A stretch of 64,000 nucleotides of DNA from positions 1 to 64,000 of the forward strand of contig NZ_LDPE01000002.1 in assembly GCF_001447995.1 (NCBI RefSeq), in the 5' to 3' direction. Source of the stretch: Maribacter dokdonensis DSW-8 (lineage in GTDB: Bacteria; Bacteroidota; Bacteroidia; Flavobacteriales; Flavobacteriaceae). Both the position numbers and the translations under genes were made by a program. The notes beneath the pieces are model-generated. The model was not told the DNA's origin, made no database searches, and saw only the letters and a program-made list of their open reading frames with translations. Below, piece by piece: positions 45,870-55,362 of this stretch (positions are counted from its first letter, which is position 1; each line of letters begins with the position of its first letter).

Positions 45870-47747
45870 ATGAAAAAAGGAAAATTAGTACTCTTAGGCC
45901 TACTGACTTTAGCGTTAGTACCTATTTCGTGTAATGAAGATTTTTTAGAAACGCAGCCATTAGATTCAATCTCGGCAGATGCCACTTGGGCAGACGGTGC
46001 GTTGGCACAAGCATTCGTATTCAACGTCTATGCATCCCTTGGCTATGGAGGGTTTGAAGAAGAAGGTTTGGCTTCATTAACGGACGAAGCAATGTTTACA
46101 CACTCTGGTAGAGGAGTAAACGTTATTACAGAAGGTTCACTTTCCCCGTCGGGTACGGGTAACGTGAATATCATTCCACAATGGAACGAATTATATTTAG
46201 CAATACGAAAAGCGAATATAGCTTTACAAGAATTACCAAATTCAACTTTTGATGATCAAACATTGAAAGACAGGTTAACGGGTGAAGCACATTTTCTAAG
46301 AGCGTATTATTACCATCAATTAATGCGCTATTACGGTGGCGCACCATTAATTGATGCCCCTTACGGCTTAGATGATGACTACTCTATAGCTAGAGGTACT
46401 TATGCTGAAAATGTAGATTTTGTAACCAGTGACCTTGACAAAGCCATTTCATTACTGGAAGGCAAAGAGGTTACACCAGGTAGAGCATCTATGTTAAGTG
46501 CTATGGGGTTAAAATCTCGTGTATTGACATATGCCGCCAGTGATTTGCGCGACGGACCTACAGCGAGCGCTAAGTCGGCAACATTAGGTGGATATTCAAA
46601 TTTAGAACTGGTTGCATATACTTCTGGGGACAGAGATGCAAGATGGAACGCTGCAAAGACCGCTGCCAAGGCCGTTTTAGATGCGACCACTGGTTACAAG
46701 TTAGATTTAACCGAACCTGCAAGTGCAGAAGAAGCGACTGAAACATACATCTCTATTGCTATGGGAGGTGGAAGTGCCGTTGGTGATGCTGCTGCAAGAT
46801 CAGAACTATTATTTGAAAGAACACATTCGCCTCTATTTACACAAGAAAGTAATTGGCCTTTAGGTGGAATTCACCAAGGGATCAACAATGGACCTAACGG
46901 ATATCATAACTGGGCAGGTAACACACCTATTCAACAATTGGTAGACGACTATCAAATGATGGACGGTTCTGATTTCGACTGGAGCAATGAAGAACACGCG
47001 GCTGCACCATATGAGAATAGAGACCCAAGAATGGCCGCAACTATTCTTTATGATGGAGCAGCATGGAAACCAAGACCAGATGATGTTGCCTCAATAGATC
47101 CTTATGATGAAATACAGACAGGTACATATGCAGATGGTAGCGGAGGAATAATACCTGGTGTTGATATGAGAGATTCACCAATTGAAAACTGGAACGGAAG
47201 TAGAACCGGTTATTATGTACGAAAGTTCATTGATCCAGACCCATCTTTAGTGGACAATCAATCTAGTGCCCAAGTAGTACCATGGCCATTTATTAGATAT
47301 ACCGAAATAATATTGAACTATGTAGAAGCTTCTATTGCACTTGGTGATGAAGGCGAAGCGAGAAACTGGCTGAACAAGATTCGCTTTAGAGCAGGTATGC
47401 CGGCACTTACCTCATCTGGAACTGAGCTTTTAGAGGATTACATCAATGAAAGAAGAGTTGAATTGGCATATGAAGAACACAGATACCATGATGCACGAAG
47501 ATGGATGATCGCTGATCAAACTTTGGGCAGGGGCATTAAGGTTATGAAAGTAACAGCTACCCTTAAAGCTGGTGCAACACCAAGAACTCCTTATCAGTAT
47601 GACACATCTGTATATGATTACACCTATACCGTTGTAGACAATAATGATAATGAAACCAGAACTTGGGACGATAAAATGTATTTCATGCCTATAAGTAGAG
47701 ATGAAATCAATAGAAATAACCTTTTGATTCAGAATCCAGGTTATTAG
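45870..47747 (+). CDS. SusD/RagB-family surface lipoprotein
   Basis: A 625-residue lid protein that captures substrate and closes the SusC channel. It has a lipoprotein signal (LALVPISC, Cys21), the N-terminal block EDFLETQPLDSISADATWAD, TPR-like helices (WNELYLAIRKANIALQELPN; EAHFLRAYYYHQLMRYYGGA) and the C-terminal WPFIRYTEIILNYVEASIAL and RVELAYEEHRYHDARRWMIA, all standard for SusD. It follows susC by nine bases and is followed by an intrinsic terminator. Confidence 0.96.
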   Translation: MKKGKLVLLGLLTLALVPISCNEDFLETQPLDSISADATWADGALAQAFVFNVYASLGYGGFEEEGLASLTDEAMFTHSGRGVNVITEGSLSPSGTGNVNIIPQWNELYLAIRKANIALQELPNSTFDDQTLKDRLTGEAHFLRAYYYHQLMRYYGGAPLIDAPYGLDDDYSIARGTYAENVDFVTSDLDKAISLLEGKEVTPGRASMLSAMGLKSRVLTYAASDLRDGPTASAKSATLGGYSNLELVAYTSGDRDARWNAAKTAAKAVLDATTGYKLDLTEPASAEEATETYISIAMGGGSAVGDAAARSELLFERTHSPLFTQESNWPLGGIHQGINNGPNGYHNWAGNTPIQQLVDDYQMMDGSDFDWSNEEHAAAPYENRDPRMAATILYDGAAWKPRPDDVASIDPYDEIQTGTYADGSGGIIPGVDMRDSPIENWNGSRTGYYVRKFIDPDPSLVDNQSSAQVVPWPFIRYTEIILNYVEASIALGDEGEARNWLNKIRFRAGMPALTSSGTELLEDYINERRVELAYEEHRYHDARRWMIADQTLGRGIKVMKVTATLKAGATPRTPYQYDTSVYDYTYTVVDNNDNETRTWDDKMYFMPISRDEINRNNLLIQNPGY

Positions 47748-47770
47748 TTTAGTTTAAATTGAGTTAAATT

Positions 47771-47804
47771 AAAGATCTATTCCTTTTTGGAATAGATCTT
47801 TTAC
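47771..47804 (+). terminator. Intrinsic terminator/attenuator after susD
   Basis: AAAGATCTATTCC (47771-47783) and GGAATAGATCTTT (47789-47801) form a perfect 13-bp stem with a TTTTT loop, then a short T-run. The next gene starts only 10 bases later on the same strand with no room for its own promoter, so it probably depends on read-through. Confidence 0.85.
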
Positions 47805-47814
47805 TTTTAAACAA

Positions 47815-50800
47815 ATGACAAAAAATCTAATCTTCTATATTCTTATAATTTTCTTATTACATCAAAGCTGTACAGAGAAAGTTAAAAAAGATGAAACCTC
47901 TTCAATAATTAACAAGATTGAAGAACCAACCCTATTCACTCTTTTATCCGAACATGAAACGAAAGTAACTTTTCAAAACACCTTAAAGGAAGGGTTAAAT
48001 GCCAACGTATTGGTTTACGAATACCTCTATAACGGCGGTGGTGTAGCTACAGGGGATTTTAATAACGATGGTCTTCAAGACTTATATTTCACTTCTAACA
48101 TGGGTGAAAATAAATTCTATTTAAATGAAGGCAATTTCACATTTAAAGATGTTACTACAATTTCTAAAGTCGCCGGTAGACCTGGACCTTGGAAAACAGG
48201 CATAACCTCTGCAGATGTAAACGGAGATGGTAAATTAGATCTGTATCTATGTTATTCAGGGGCCTTACCAGATGCAAAGCGTAAAAATCAACTTTTCATC
48301 AATCAAGGGAATGATGCCAACAACGTACCAATTTTCAAAGAACAAGCGGAAGAATATGGTTTGGCCAGCGCTGCTTTTAGCAATCAAGGATATTTCTTTG
48401 ACTATGATAAAGACGGTGATCTAGATATGCTTTTACTAAACCACAATCCAAAATCTTTACCTGTTTTAAATGAAGTAAGCACTAAACAGTTTTTAAAAAA
48501 AGATGACCCTTATCAAGGTATTAGGTTGTTTGAGCAAAAAAATGAGAAATTTTATGATATAACCCAAAAAGCAGGTATTAGTGGTTCTGCATTAACCTAT
48601 GGATTAGGTATAGGTATTAGTGACATTAACAATGACGGTTGGCAAGACTTCTATGTTTCTAATGATTATACTGTACCAGATTATCTCTATATTAATAATA
48701 AAAATGGCACATTTACAGACCAACTAGGTGATCAAATGGGACATACAAGTCATTTTTCTATGGGCAATAATGTAGCCGATATCAATAATGATGGCTTGCA
48801 GGATATTTTCACTTTAGACATGTTGCCTAAAGATAATAAGCGCCAAAAATTACTTTTATCGCCAGATAATTATGAAAAGTTTGATCTAAATATTAGAAGT
48901 GGTTTTCATCATCAATATATGCGCAATATGCTTCAGTTGAACAATGGCGACAATTCATTTAGTGAAGTAGGTCAACTAGCCGGTATCTCAAATACAGATT
49001 GGAGCTGGGCTCCACTTTTTGCTGATTTTGACAATGATGGTTTTAAAGATCTATTCATTACCAACGGATATTTTAGGGATTACACCAATTTGGATTTCAT
49101 CAATTACATGGACAGTTTCGTACAATCTAAAGGCAGACTACAACGGCAAGATGTTTTAGAACTTATAAAAGAAATGCCAGCATCTAACCTGACCAATTTC
49201 TATTATACCAATAAAGATGGCGTCCACTTCAATGATCAATCTCAAGAAGCAGGTATAGCCCAACCTGCCAACAGCAATGGTGCCATATATACTGATTTAG
49301 ATAATGATGGTGATCTAGACCTCGTTATTAATAACATTAACAAACCGGCATTTATTTATAGGAATGACACCCAAAAAGGCAATGGCAATTTCTTAAACAT
49401 TCAGTTAAAAGGAAACCAAAAAAACACACATGGTATTGGATCAAAAATCAGTATCTACGCCAAAGGAAAAACCCAAGTACTTGAGCAAATGCCAACCAGG
49501 GGATATCTTTCGACCGTATCATCGATTTTACATTTTGGATTAGGCGACATAACTACCGTAGATTCTTTAAAAGTAACTTGGAACTCTGGAAAAACGGAGA
49601 CTATTGAAGCACTTTCAGCGAATAGAACAATTGAGCTGAATGAATCCAATGCCCAAACCTTGGAATTGGCTCAAAAGAAAAGTAAAACGTTGTTTTCAAC
49701 TGTACGCAATTCCGTTAATTTTGAGCACAAACCATCTTCTGTAAATGATTTTAAACGACAGTCGCTCTTAATAAAACAATTATCTCATAGTAGTCCTCCT
49801 ATTGCTAAAGCAGATTTAAACAATGATGGGTTAGAAGATATTGTCATTGGTGGCGGCGTTGATCAACCTACCGCCATATATCTTCAAACTAACAATAAAA
49901 ATTTCAATCAAAAACCAAACGCAGATTTTGACCTAGACAAGGCTCATTTTGATACTGATATTGCAGTACTTGATGTTAATAATGATGGTCATCTAGATAT
50001 TTATATGGCGAGTGGCGGATATCATAACCTAACCGCTAATGATCCTCTATTACAGGACAGGCTCTATTTGGGCAATGGGAAAGGGAATTTTAAAAAGGCT
50101 CATAATTCATTACCACAAATGACCATAAGCACCGGATCGATTTCATTTTCAGATATAAACAATGATTCGCACTTAGATATATTTATCGGTGGTTATAATG
50201 TTCCTGGTCGCTTTCCTGAAATACCAAGAAGTTATATTCTTATCAATGACGGTAAAGGAAGTTATGTAGACAAGACCAATGAAATTCAACCCAACTTACA
50301 ATATCCTGGTATGGTTACCGATGCCACTTGGGCAGACATGGATGGTGACACTATAGAAGATTTAATTATAGTTGGTGAATGGATGCCCATAACTATTTTC
50401 TTGACTAAAAATGGCAAATTGATCAATGGAACAGACCAGTTTTTTGAAAGTGATTTAAATGGGTTCTGGAGCAGCGTTCTTGTTGAAGATTTAAATAAAG
50501 ACGGCAAACAAGATATTATTGCAGGAAATATTGGTACCAATACACAATTCACAATAGACAAAGACACTCCGGCTGAATTGTATTATTCCGATTTTGATAA
50601 TAACGGTTCTATTGATCCCATTCTAAATTTTTACATTGACGGTAATAGTTATCCATATGTTACCAGAGATGAACTGTTAGGACAACTATCGAGCAAAAGA
50701 CAGAAATTTAACAGTTATGAAAAATACGCTGATGCGCAGATAACAGACATTTTTAATGATACTGAATTGAAAAAGGTGAAAAAATTAACTGCAACACACC

Positions 50801-51156
50801 AAGAAACATCCCTATTTTTAAGCACAACAGATAAAAAGTATACAAAAGTTCAATTGCCATTACAAGCTCAATTTTCCCCGGTTTCAGAAATTATTGCGGA
50901 AGATTTTAATCAAGATGGTAATTTAGACCTGCTACTTCTTGGCAACAATGATTATTATAAGTTACGTATAGGTAAATTCGATGCCAACTATGGTACATTA
51001 CTTTTAGGTGATGAAAATGCCAATTATAAGTACATTTCCCAATCTAAATCTGGTCTATCCATAAAAGGAAGTAATACCAGAGGTATTATCATTGACGATA
51101 AACTAATACTTACCAACTACGGCAAGTCAATACAAACATATCAACTAACAAAATAG
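47815..51156 (+). CDS. FG-GAP/VCBS-repeat lipoprotein with ASPIC/UnbV domain
   Basis: A 1113-residue envelope protein with a lipoprotein signal (IIFLLHQSC, Cys19). Two beta-propeller-like arrays carry Ca-binding FG-GAP loops: DFNNDGLQDLYFT, DVNGDGKLDLYL, DYDKDGDLDMLLL, DINNDGWQDFYVS, DFDNDGFKDLFIT and DLDNDGDLDLVI in the first (about 75-510) and DLNNDGLEDIVIG, DVNNDGHLDIYM and DLNKDGKQDIIAG in the second (about 665-900). An ASPIC/UnbV-type stretch (HGIGSKISIYAKGKTQVLEQ, STVSSILHFGLG, VTWNSGKTE) lies between them at about 540-605. Proteins of this CRTAC1-like kind often accompany SusCD pairs in Bacteroidota; their role is unknown, possibly substrate binding at the cell surface. It is 14 bases upstream of the haloperoxidase-like gene. 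Confidence 0.9.
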   Translation: MTKNLIFYILIIFLLHQSCTEKVKKDETSSIINKIEEPTLFTLLSEHETKVTFQNTLKEGLNANVLVYEYLYNGGGVATGDFNNDGLQDLYFTSNMGENKFYLNEGNFTFKDVTTISKVAGRPGPWKTGITSADVNGDGKLDLYLCYSGALPDAKRKNQLFINQGNDANNVPIFKEQAEEYGLASAAFSNQGYFFDYDKDGDLDMLLLNHNPKSLPVLNEVSTKQFLKKDDPYQGIRLFEQKNEKFYDITQKAGISGSALTYGLGIGISDINNDGWQDFYVSNDYTVPDYLYINNKNGTFTDQLGDQMGHTSHFSMGNNVADINNDGLQDIFTLDMLPKDNKRQKLLLSPDNYEKFDLNIRSGFHHQYMRNMLQLNNGDNSFSEVGQLAGISNTDWSWAPLFADFDNDGFKDLFITNGYFRDYTNLDFINYMDSFVQSKGRLQRQDVLELIKEMPASNLTNFYYTNKDGVHFNDQSQEAGIAQPANSNGAIYTDLDNDGDLDLVINNINKPAFIYRNDTQKGNGNFLNIQLKGNQKNTHGIGSKISIYAKGKTQVLEQMPTRGYLSTVSSILHFGLGDITTVDSLKVTWNSGKTETIEALSANRTIELNESNAQTLELAQKKSKTLFSTVRNSVNFEHKPSSVNDFKRQSLLIKQLSHSSPPIAKADLNNDGLEDIVIGGGVDQPTAIYLQTNNKNFNQKPNADFDLDKAHFDTDIAVLDVNNDGHLDIYMASGGYHNLTANDPLLQDRLYLGNGKGNFKKAHNSLPQMTISTGSISFSDINNDSHLDIFIGGYNVPGRFPEIPRSYILINDGKGSYVDKTNEIQPNLQYPGMVTDATWADMDGDTIEDLIIVGEWMPITIFLTKNGKLINGTDQFFESDLNGFWSSVLVEDLNKDGKQDIIAGNIGTNTQFTIDKDTPAELYYSDFDNNGSIDPILNFYIDGNSYPYVTRDELLGQLSSKRQKFNSYEKYADAQITDIFNDTELKKVKKLTATHQETSLFLSTTDKKYTKVQLPLQAQFSPVSEIIAEDFNQDGNLDLLLLGNNDYYKLRIGKFDANYGTLLLGDENANYKYISQSKSGLSIKGSNTRGIIIDDKLILTNYGKSIQTYQLTK

Positions 51157-51170
51157 CTTTATAAATAACA

Positions 51171-52532
51171 ATGACCATTTATAATAAAAACATACTTGGC
51201 AGTACGCTCTTACTATCACTACTTTTAATGATTACAGCTTGTTCTACAGAAGAACAACCAAATATGAGTGAAAAAGATGTTGCTACGGAATGGGCCAACA
51301 TGACTTTGTACATTACACAATATACCCCATCTAACTCCCCTACATTTGCCTCAAGAGCATTTGGTTACACCGGTTTAACCATGTATGAATCTATAGTACC
51401 AGGTTATAAAGAATATAGTACAATGAACAATCAGGTTACTGGTCTAACCATGTTACCAACAATAGATACGGACAAAGAATATAATTGGATACTATCTCTT
51501 AATGCAGGTCAGTCAGAAATATTGAAGAATATTTATGTTCAAACATCAGATGAAAATATCCAAAAAATAGATTCCCTTGAACAGGTTGTTTACAATCAAT
51601 TTAAAACAAGTGTTGCTCCAGAAACGGTGAAGCGCTCTATAGAATATGGTAAATCTGTTGCAAAAGTAATTTTTGAATGGAGTAAAACAGATGGAGGTCA
51701 TAGAGGATACTTATACAATTTTGACAAATCTATGGTTCATCCAGACAGACCGGGAGCATGGAAACCACCATTGTTCGCACAGTCTTTTAGCCATCATCCA
51801 TTACACCCACATTGGGGCGAAAATAGAACCTTTGCTCCTATCAATAAAACAATTGAGGATCCACAAATGATACCTTATGACACACTTCCAGGGTCTGCCT
51901 ACTACCAACAATTTGAAAATGTTTATCTAAAAGATTTAGAATTGACCCAATTAGAAAAGGAAGCTGCCATTTGGTGGGGAGATGACCCTGATGTTAGCTT
52001 TACACCGCCTGGTCACTCGTACTATTTTGCTACGTTGGCAGTAGATGGGCATGACCTTTCACTTATAGAAAGCACCCAAGTGTATGCCCAAGTAGGCATG
52101 GCGGTGGCAGACGCTTTTATTAATTGTTGGAAATGGAAATATCTTTTCTTTACGGAAAGACCTAATACCTTTATCCCAAAGTACATTGATGAAGAATGGG
52201 AATCTTTTTGGCCAGACCCGCCATTTCCTTCATTTCCATCTGGACATGCAATACAAGCCGCCGCTGCCGCAACTATATTAGAACATAATTTTGGCAAGGA
52301 ATTCACTTTTACCGATAGGGCACACGAAGGAAGAGAACGAGATGAGTTAAAAGAAACCGATTTTGTCGTTCGTTCTTTTGACACCTTTTGGGAAGCTGCA
52401 CAAGAAACTGCTGATTCTAGATTTTACGGCGGTATACATACTCAACTTGACAACGAGGTAGGATTAGAAAAAGGAGTGGAAATCGCAAAAAATGTTTACA
52501 CCCTTCAATGGAAGAATACAAATGAAAAATAA
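51171..52532 (+). CDS. Vanadium-dependent haloperoxidase-like (PAP2 superfamily) lipoprotein
   Basis: A 453-residue exported enzyme with a lipoprotein signal (LLMITAC, Cys24). The C-terminal half contains all three parts of the vanadate/phosphate site shared by vanadium haloperoxidases and PAP2 acid phosphatases: K323-x6-R330-P331 (KYLFFTERP), PSGH at 356-359, and S416-R417-x5-H423 (SRFYGGIH). Length, the N-terminal helical domain and the spacing are closer to bacterial vanadium-haloperoxidase-related proteins than to short PAP2 phosphatases. It could oxidise halides with peroxide or remove phosphate. It lies between two FG-GAP/ASPIC genes downstream of SusCD and overlaps the next gene by 11 bases. 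Confidence 0.85.
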   Translation: MTIYNKNILGSTLLLSLLLMITACSTEEQPNMSEKDVATEWANMTLYITQYTPSNSPTFASRAFGYTGLTMYESIVPGYKEYSTMNNQVTGLTMLPTIDTDKEYNWILSLNAGQSEILKNIYVQTSDENIQKIDSLEQVVYNQFKTSVAPETVKRSIEYGKSVAKVIFEWSKTDGGHRGYLYNFDKSMVHPDRPGAWKPPLFAQSFSHHPLHPHWGENRTFAPINKTIEDPQMIPYDTLPGSAYYQQFENVYLKDLELTQLEKEAAIWWGDDPDVSFTPPGHSYYFATLAVDGHDLSLIESTQVYAQVGMAVADAFINCWKWKYLFFTERPNTFIPKYIDEEWESFWPDPPFPSFPSGHAIQAAAAATILEHNFGKEFTFTDRAHEGRERDELKETDFVVRSFDTFWEAAQETADSRFYGGIHTQLDNEVGLEKGVEIAKNVYTLQWKNTNEK

Positions 52533-54216
52533 CACCACTATAACGCACACATATTTTTTGGCAGTACTTTTTTTCTGCGGATGCCTAATTAACGCACAAG
52601 AAACTTTTGTTGATGTTACAGAGCATGCAGGTATTGAACACCAATACGAAGTATATGAAGGAACATTTGGTGGCGGTGTAACCGTTTTCGACTTTAATAA
52701 CGATGGCTTTGAAGATCTTTATATCACTAGCGGTATACAAGCGGACAGATTATATCTAAATAAAGGAAATGGTACGTTTGAAGACGTTTTTAAAGGCTCT
52801 GGTCTAGAGGTTACCAATGAGTATGTTACCCAAGGTGTGGTCAGTGCAGACATCAATAAAGATGGGTTTAGAGATTTGTTCATTACAACAATCACAACTA
52901 CCGATGGTAAAAATGTAATACCTAGGGCAAAAAATCTATTGTTTCTAAATAATGGAAATGCCACGTTTACCGACGTTACAAAAGCATATGGTTTAGAAGA
53001 ATTCAACTCTTTTAGTACAGGTCCAAGTTTTGGAGACATAGATGCCGACGGATACCCAGATCTTTTTGTTGGCAATTACTTCCAAGAATTTACCGGAAAA
53101 CTAGGTATTATAAAAGACGCAACTATAGTTAGTGCAAACCAAACCGCAAGAAGTTATTTACTAAAAAACAATGAAGGTAAAAGCTTTAAAAATGTGTATG
53201 ATGACTATGGCTTAGGTCATAAAGGTTTTGGGTTTGGTGGTGTTTTCACCGACTTCGACAATGATCAAGACCAAGACTTATTGGTGAACCAAGATTTTGG
53301 TTACAAAGCAGTGCCCAACTTCCTGTACCAAAATGAATATCCTAATGATCGCTTTGAGGACGTAAGCCAGCAAACCAAAATGGATTTAAAGATCAACGCT
53401 ATGGGAGCGGCTGTTGGTGATTACAATGGGGATGGATGGATGGACTATTATGTTACCAACATTAAATTCAATATGCTTATGGAAAACCAAGGCAATGGTA
53501 ATCCGTTTGTAGATAAGGCTAAAGAATTGGGCACCTACAATTTAGCCATAAGCTGGGGCGCCAATTTTGCCGATTTTGATCATGATGAAGATTTAGACCT
53601 TTTTGTTTCCAATGGCGATTTAAACCCCAACTGCACCCCAATGGGCAATTTCTATTTTGAGAACAATGCCAATACGTATACCGAAAAGGGACGTGAACTT
53701 GCTATTAACGATTATGGTATTGGTAGAGGTTCGGTAATTTTTGATATGGACAATGATGGAGACATGGATTTACTGGTCGTAAATCAAAAACCTATTCTAA
53801 ACTATCCTATTGCGTCAACCACCCGCTTATTTAGAAACGACATTGCAAGAGGAAATTGGTTAAAAATAGCTTTAAAGGGCGTACAAGCAGAAAGCAATGG
53901 TATTGGTTCTAGGGTAACGGTAATTGCGAACGGTAAAAAATTCATTAGGGAAATAGATGGTGGTGGGTCTAGTCATATTTCTCAAAACTCGGTCATTGCA
54001 CATGTTGGCCTGGGTACAACTACCAAAATAGATTCCGTCATAGTAAACTGGTCTGGTGGCAACAATCAAATTATTACCAATATTAAAGCCAATCAATTAT
54101 TAGAAATTGTAGAAACAGCCCAACCCAAAAAGCCCTTATTCAATTTTTGGTACTTCATTGGTGCTCTATTTTTAATAATTACAGTCCTATATCTATACCG
54201 CAACAAGAGAAGTTAA
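52522..54216 (+). CDS. CRTAC1-family protein (FG-GAP repeats, ASPIC/UnbV) with C-terminal helix
   Basis: A 564-residue protein counted from the ATG at 52522 (MKNNTTITHTYFLAVLFFCG), which provides a proper signal peptide ending INAQE. An ATG at 52492 would add ten residues and is less likely. FG-GAP calcium loops follow (DFNNDGFEDLYIT, DINKDGFRDLFIT, DIDADGYPDLFVG, DYNGDGWMDYYVT, DFDHDEDLDLFVS, DMDNDGDMDLLVV), then an ASPIC/UnbV domain near 440-535 (NGIGSRVTVIANGKKFIREI; SHISQNSVIAHVGLG; VIVNWSGG). Unusually, it ends in a hydrophobic helix (NFWYFIGALFLIITVLYLYR) with a basic tail, which would anchor it in the inner membrane facing the periplasm. It overlaps the haloperoxidase-like gene. Confidence 0.88.
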   Translation: MKNNTTITHTYFLAVLFFCGCLINAQETFVDVTEHAGIEHQYEVYEGTFGGGVTVFDFNNDGFEDLYITSGIQADRLYLNKGNGTFEDVFKGSGLEVTNEYVTQGVVSADINKDGFRDLFITTITTTDGKNVIPRAKNLLFLNNGNATFTDVTKAYGLEEFNSFSTGPSFGDIDADGYPDLFVGNYFQEFTGKLGIIKDATIVSANQTARSYLLKNNEGKSFKNVYDDYGLGHKGFGFGGVFTDFDNDQDQDLLVNQDFGYKAVPNFLYQNEYPNDRFEDVSQQTKMDLKINAMGAAVGDYNGDGWMDYYVTNIKFNMLMENQGNGNPFVDKAKELGTYNLAISWGANFADFDHDEDLDLFVSNGDLNPNCTPMGNFYFENNANTYTEKGRELAINDYGIGRGSVIFDMDNDGDMDLLVVNQKPILNYPIASTTRLFRNDIARGNWLKIALKGVQAESNGIGSRVTVIANGKKFIREIDGGGSSHISQNSVIAHVGLGTTTKIDSVIVNWSGGNNQIITNIKANQLLEIVETAQPKKPLFNFWYFIGALFLIITVLYLYRNKRS

Positions 54217-54338
54217 ACAGCTGATTATATTATCTTTACACATTTTACAAAATTAATTTTTAAAAAAATTCCTTAAAAATGCAATAGGTTTCAAATTCTG
54301 CGTCTTTATAAGTGAAGACCAATTGAAAAAGCTCTTGG

Positions 54339-54863
54339 ATGGCATCTGACCAAAAAGATAACACAAACCTGAATAGTTTTTTTGAAGAAGAATATAGCTC
54401 GATCAAGCGCTACATTCAATCTAAAATTAAACAAACATCAGAAAGTGATGCCGAAGATATTATACAAGATGTTGCTTTACGTATTTTCTCTAGACCTATA
54501 GACGCCTTACCAATACATAACATTGGTGGTTATGTGTATAATGCCGTCAAAAATAAGATTACAGATATATTACGTACCAAAAGAACACGGTTTGATGACC
54601 AAGAGCAACTAGAACAACTCTGGACAGATTTTACCTATTTGTTCTATGATCAATCTTCAAATGAATACCCTGCACTAATACAAGAAAAACTAAAGATTGC
54701 CATAGAGGAATTAAAGCCTGTCTATAGGGATATCATAGTTGCAGTTGATTTTGAAAATTACAGCTACAAAGAAATTTCAATGGAAACCGGTATACCTCAA
54801 GGCACACTAATGTCCAGAAGACATAGGGCACTTTCAATACTTCTTAAAAAAATAGAAAATTAA
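54339..54863 (+). CDS. ECF-type RNA polymerase sigma factor
   Basis: A 174-residue sigma-70 family protein of the extracytoplasmic-function type. Region 2 is seen at about 12-80 (FFEEEYSSIKRYIQSKI; DAEDIIQDVALRIF; NIGGYVYNAVKNKITDILRT) and region 4 at about 120-170 (AIEELKPVYRDIIVAVDFEN; YSYKEISMETGIPQGTLMSR). No classical zinc-binding anti-sigma factor follows; the next gene encodes a two-helix membrane protein, which may take that role. Confidence 0.93.
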   Translation: MASDQKDNTNLNSFFEEEYSSIKRYIQSKIKQTSESDAEDIIQDVALRIFSRPIDALPIHNIGGYVYNAVKNKITDILRTKRTRFDDQEQLEQLWTDFTYLFYDQSSNEYPALIQEKLKIAIEELKPVYRDIIVAVDFENYSYKEISMETGIPQGTLMSRRHRALSILLKKIEN

Positions 54864-54874
54864 AAAATAGCATT

Positions 54875-55294
54875 ATGAAATCTAATTTGGAAAAAACCAT
54901 GGAAAAATCAGCTCAATATTATGTTTATAAAGCGTTCAAAATTCTCATGTATATTTTACTAGGGATCATTATAGTCTTTTTAGTAGGCTACATTGTTATG
55001 CGTTTATGGAATTGGCTTATGCCAGATATTTTTGGATTACCTCAAATAGACTACTGGAAAGCTCTTGGCATACTACTATTATCTAAAATAATCTTTGGTT
55101 TTGGTGGTGGTGATGGTCCTAACAGCAAAAAAAAGAAAAAGGATAAACACAAGAGATTTTCAAAATTTGATCCATGCAAACCTATGAGAACAGATTTTTC
55201 CAAGTGGAAACACTATGATGAATTCTGGAAGAATGAAGGCGAACAAGCTTATAAAGAATACGTGGCACGTAATGAATCTATAAACAACGGATGA
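54875..55294 (+). CDS. Two-helix membrane protein paired with the ECF sigma gene
   Basis: A 139-residue protein not recognised as a known family. Two hydrophobic helices (about 23-43 and 61-77) are followed by GGGDGPNSKKKKKDKHKR, a very basic linker, and a conserved-looking tail (FDPCKPMRTDFSKWKHYDEF). It starts 11 bases after the sigma factor stop and is probably cotranscribed. It lacks the HxxxCxxC motif of zinc anti-sigma factors; a membrane-bound regulator of the sigma factor is a position-based guess. Confidence 0.7.
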   Translation: MKSNLEKTMEKSAQYYVYKAFKILMYILLGIIIVFLVGYIVMRLWNWLMPDIFGLPQIDYWKALGILLLSKIIFGFGGGDGPNSKKKKKDKHKRFSKFDPCKPMRTDFSKWKHYDEFWKNEGEQAYKEYVARNESINNG

Positions 55295-55329
55295 AGTTTC
55301 TAAACGACATTAACAAATTGTAAAACTTT

Positions 55330-55357
55330 GGAAACTTTTACAGTTTCTAAAGTTTCC
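55330..55357. promoter_or_regulatory. Candidate TetR operator
   Basis: GGAAACTTT (55330-55338) and AAAGTTTCC (55349-55357) form a perfect 9-bp inverted repeat with a ten-base spacer, ending five bases before the -7 element TATATTTG (55363-55370) of the tetR operon. Binding there would block the promoter. Further AGTTTC half-sites lie upstream. Confidence 0.65.
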
Positions 55358-55362
55358 TGATG

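Noticed and set aside
51171..52532. Calling the PAP2-superfamily protein a proven haloperoxidase
   Set aside because: The active-site residues are common to vanadium haloperoxidases and acid phosphatases; sequence alone does not decide, so the call is kept as haloperoxidase-like.
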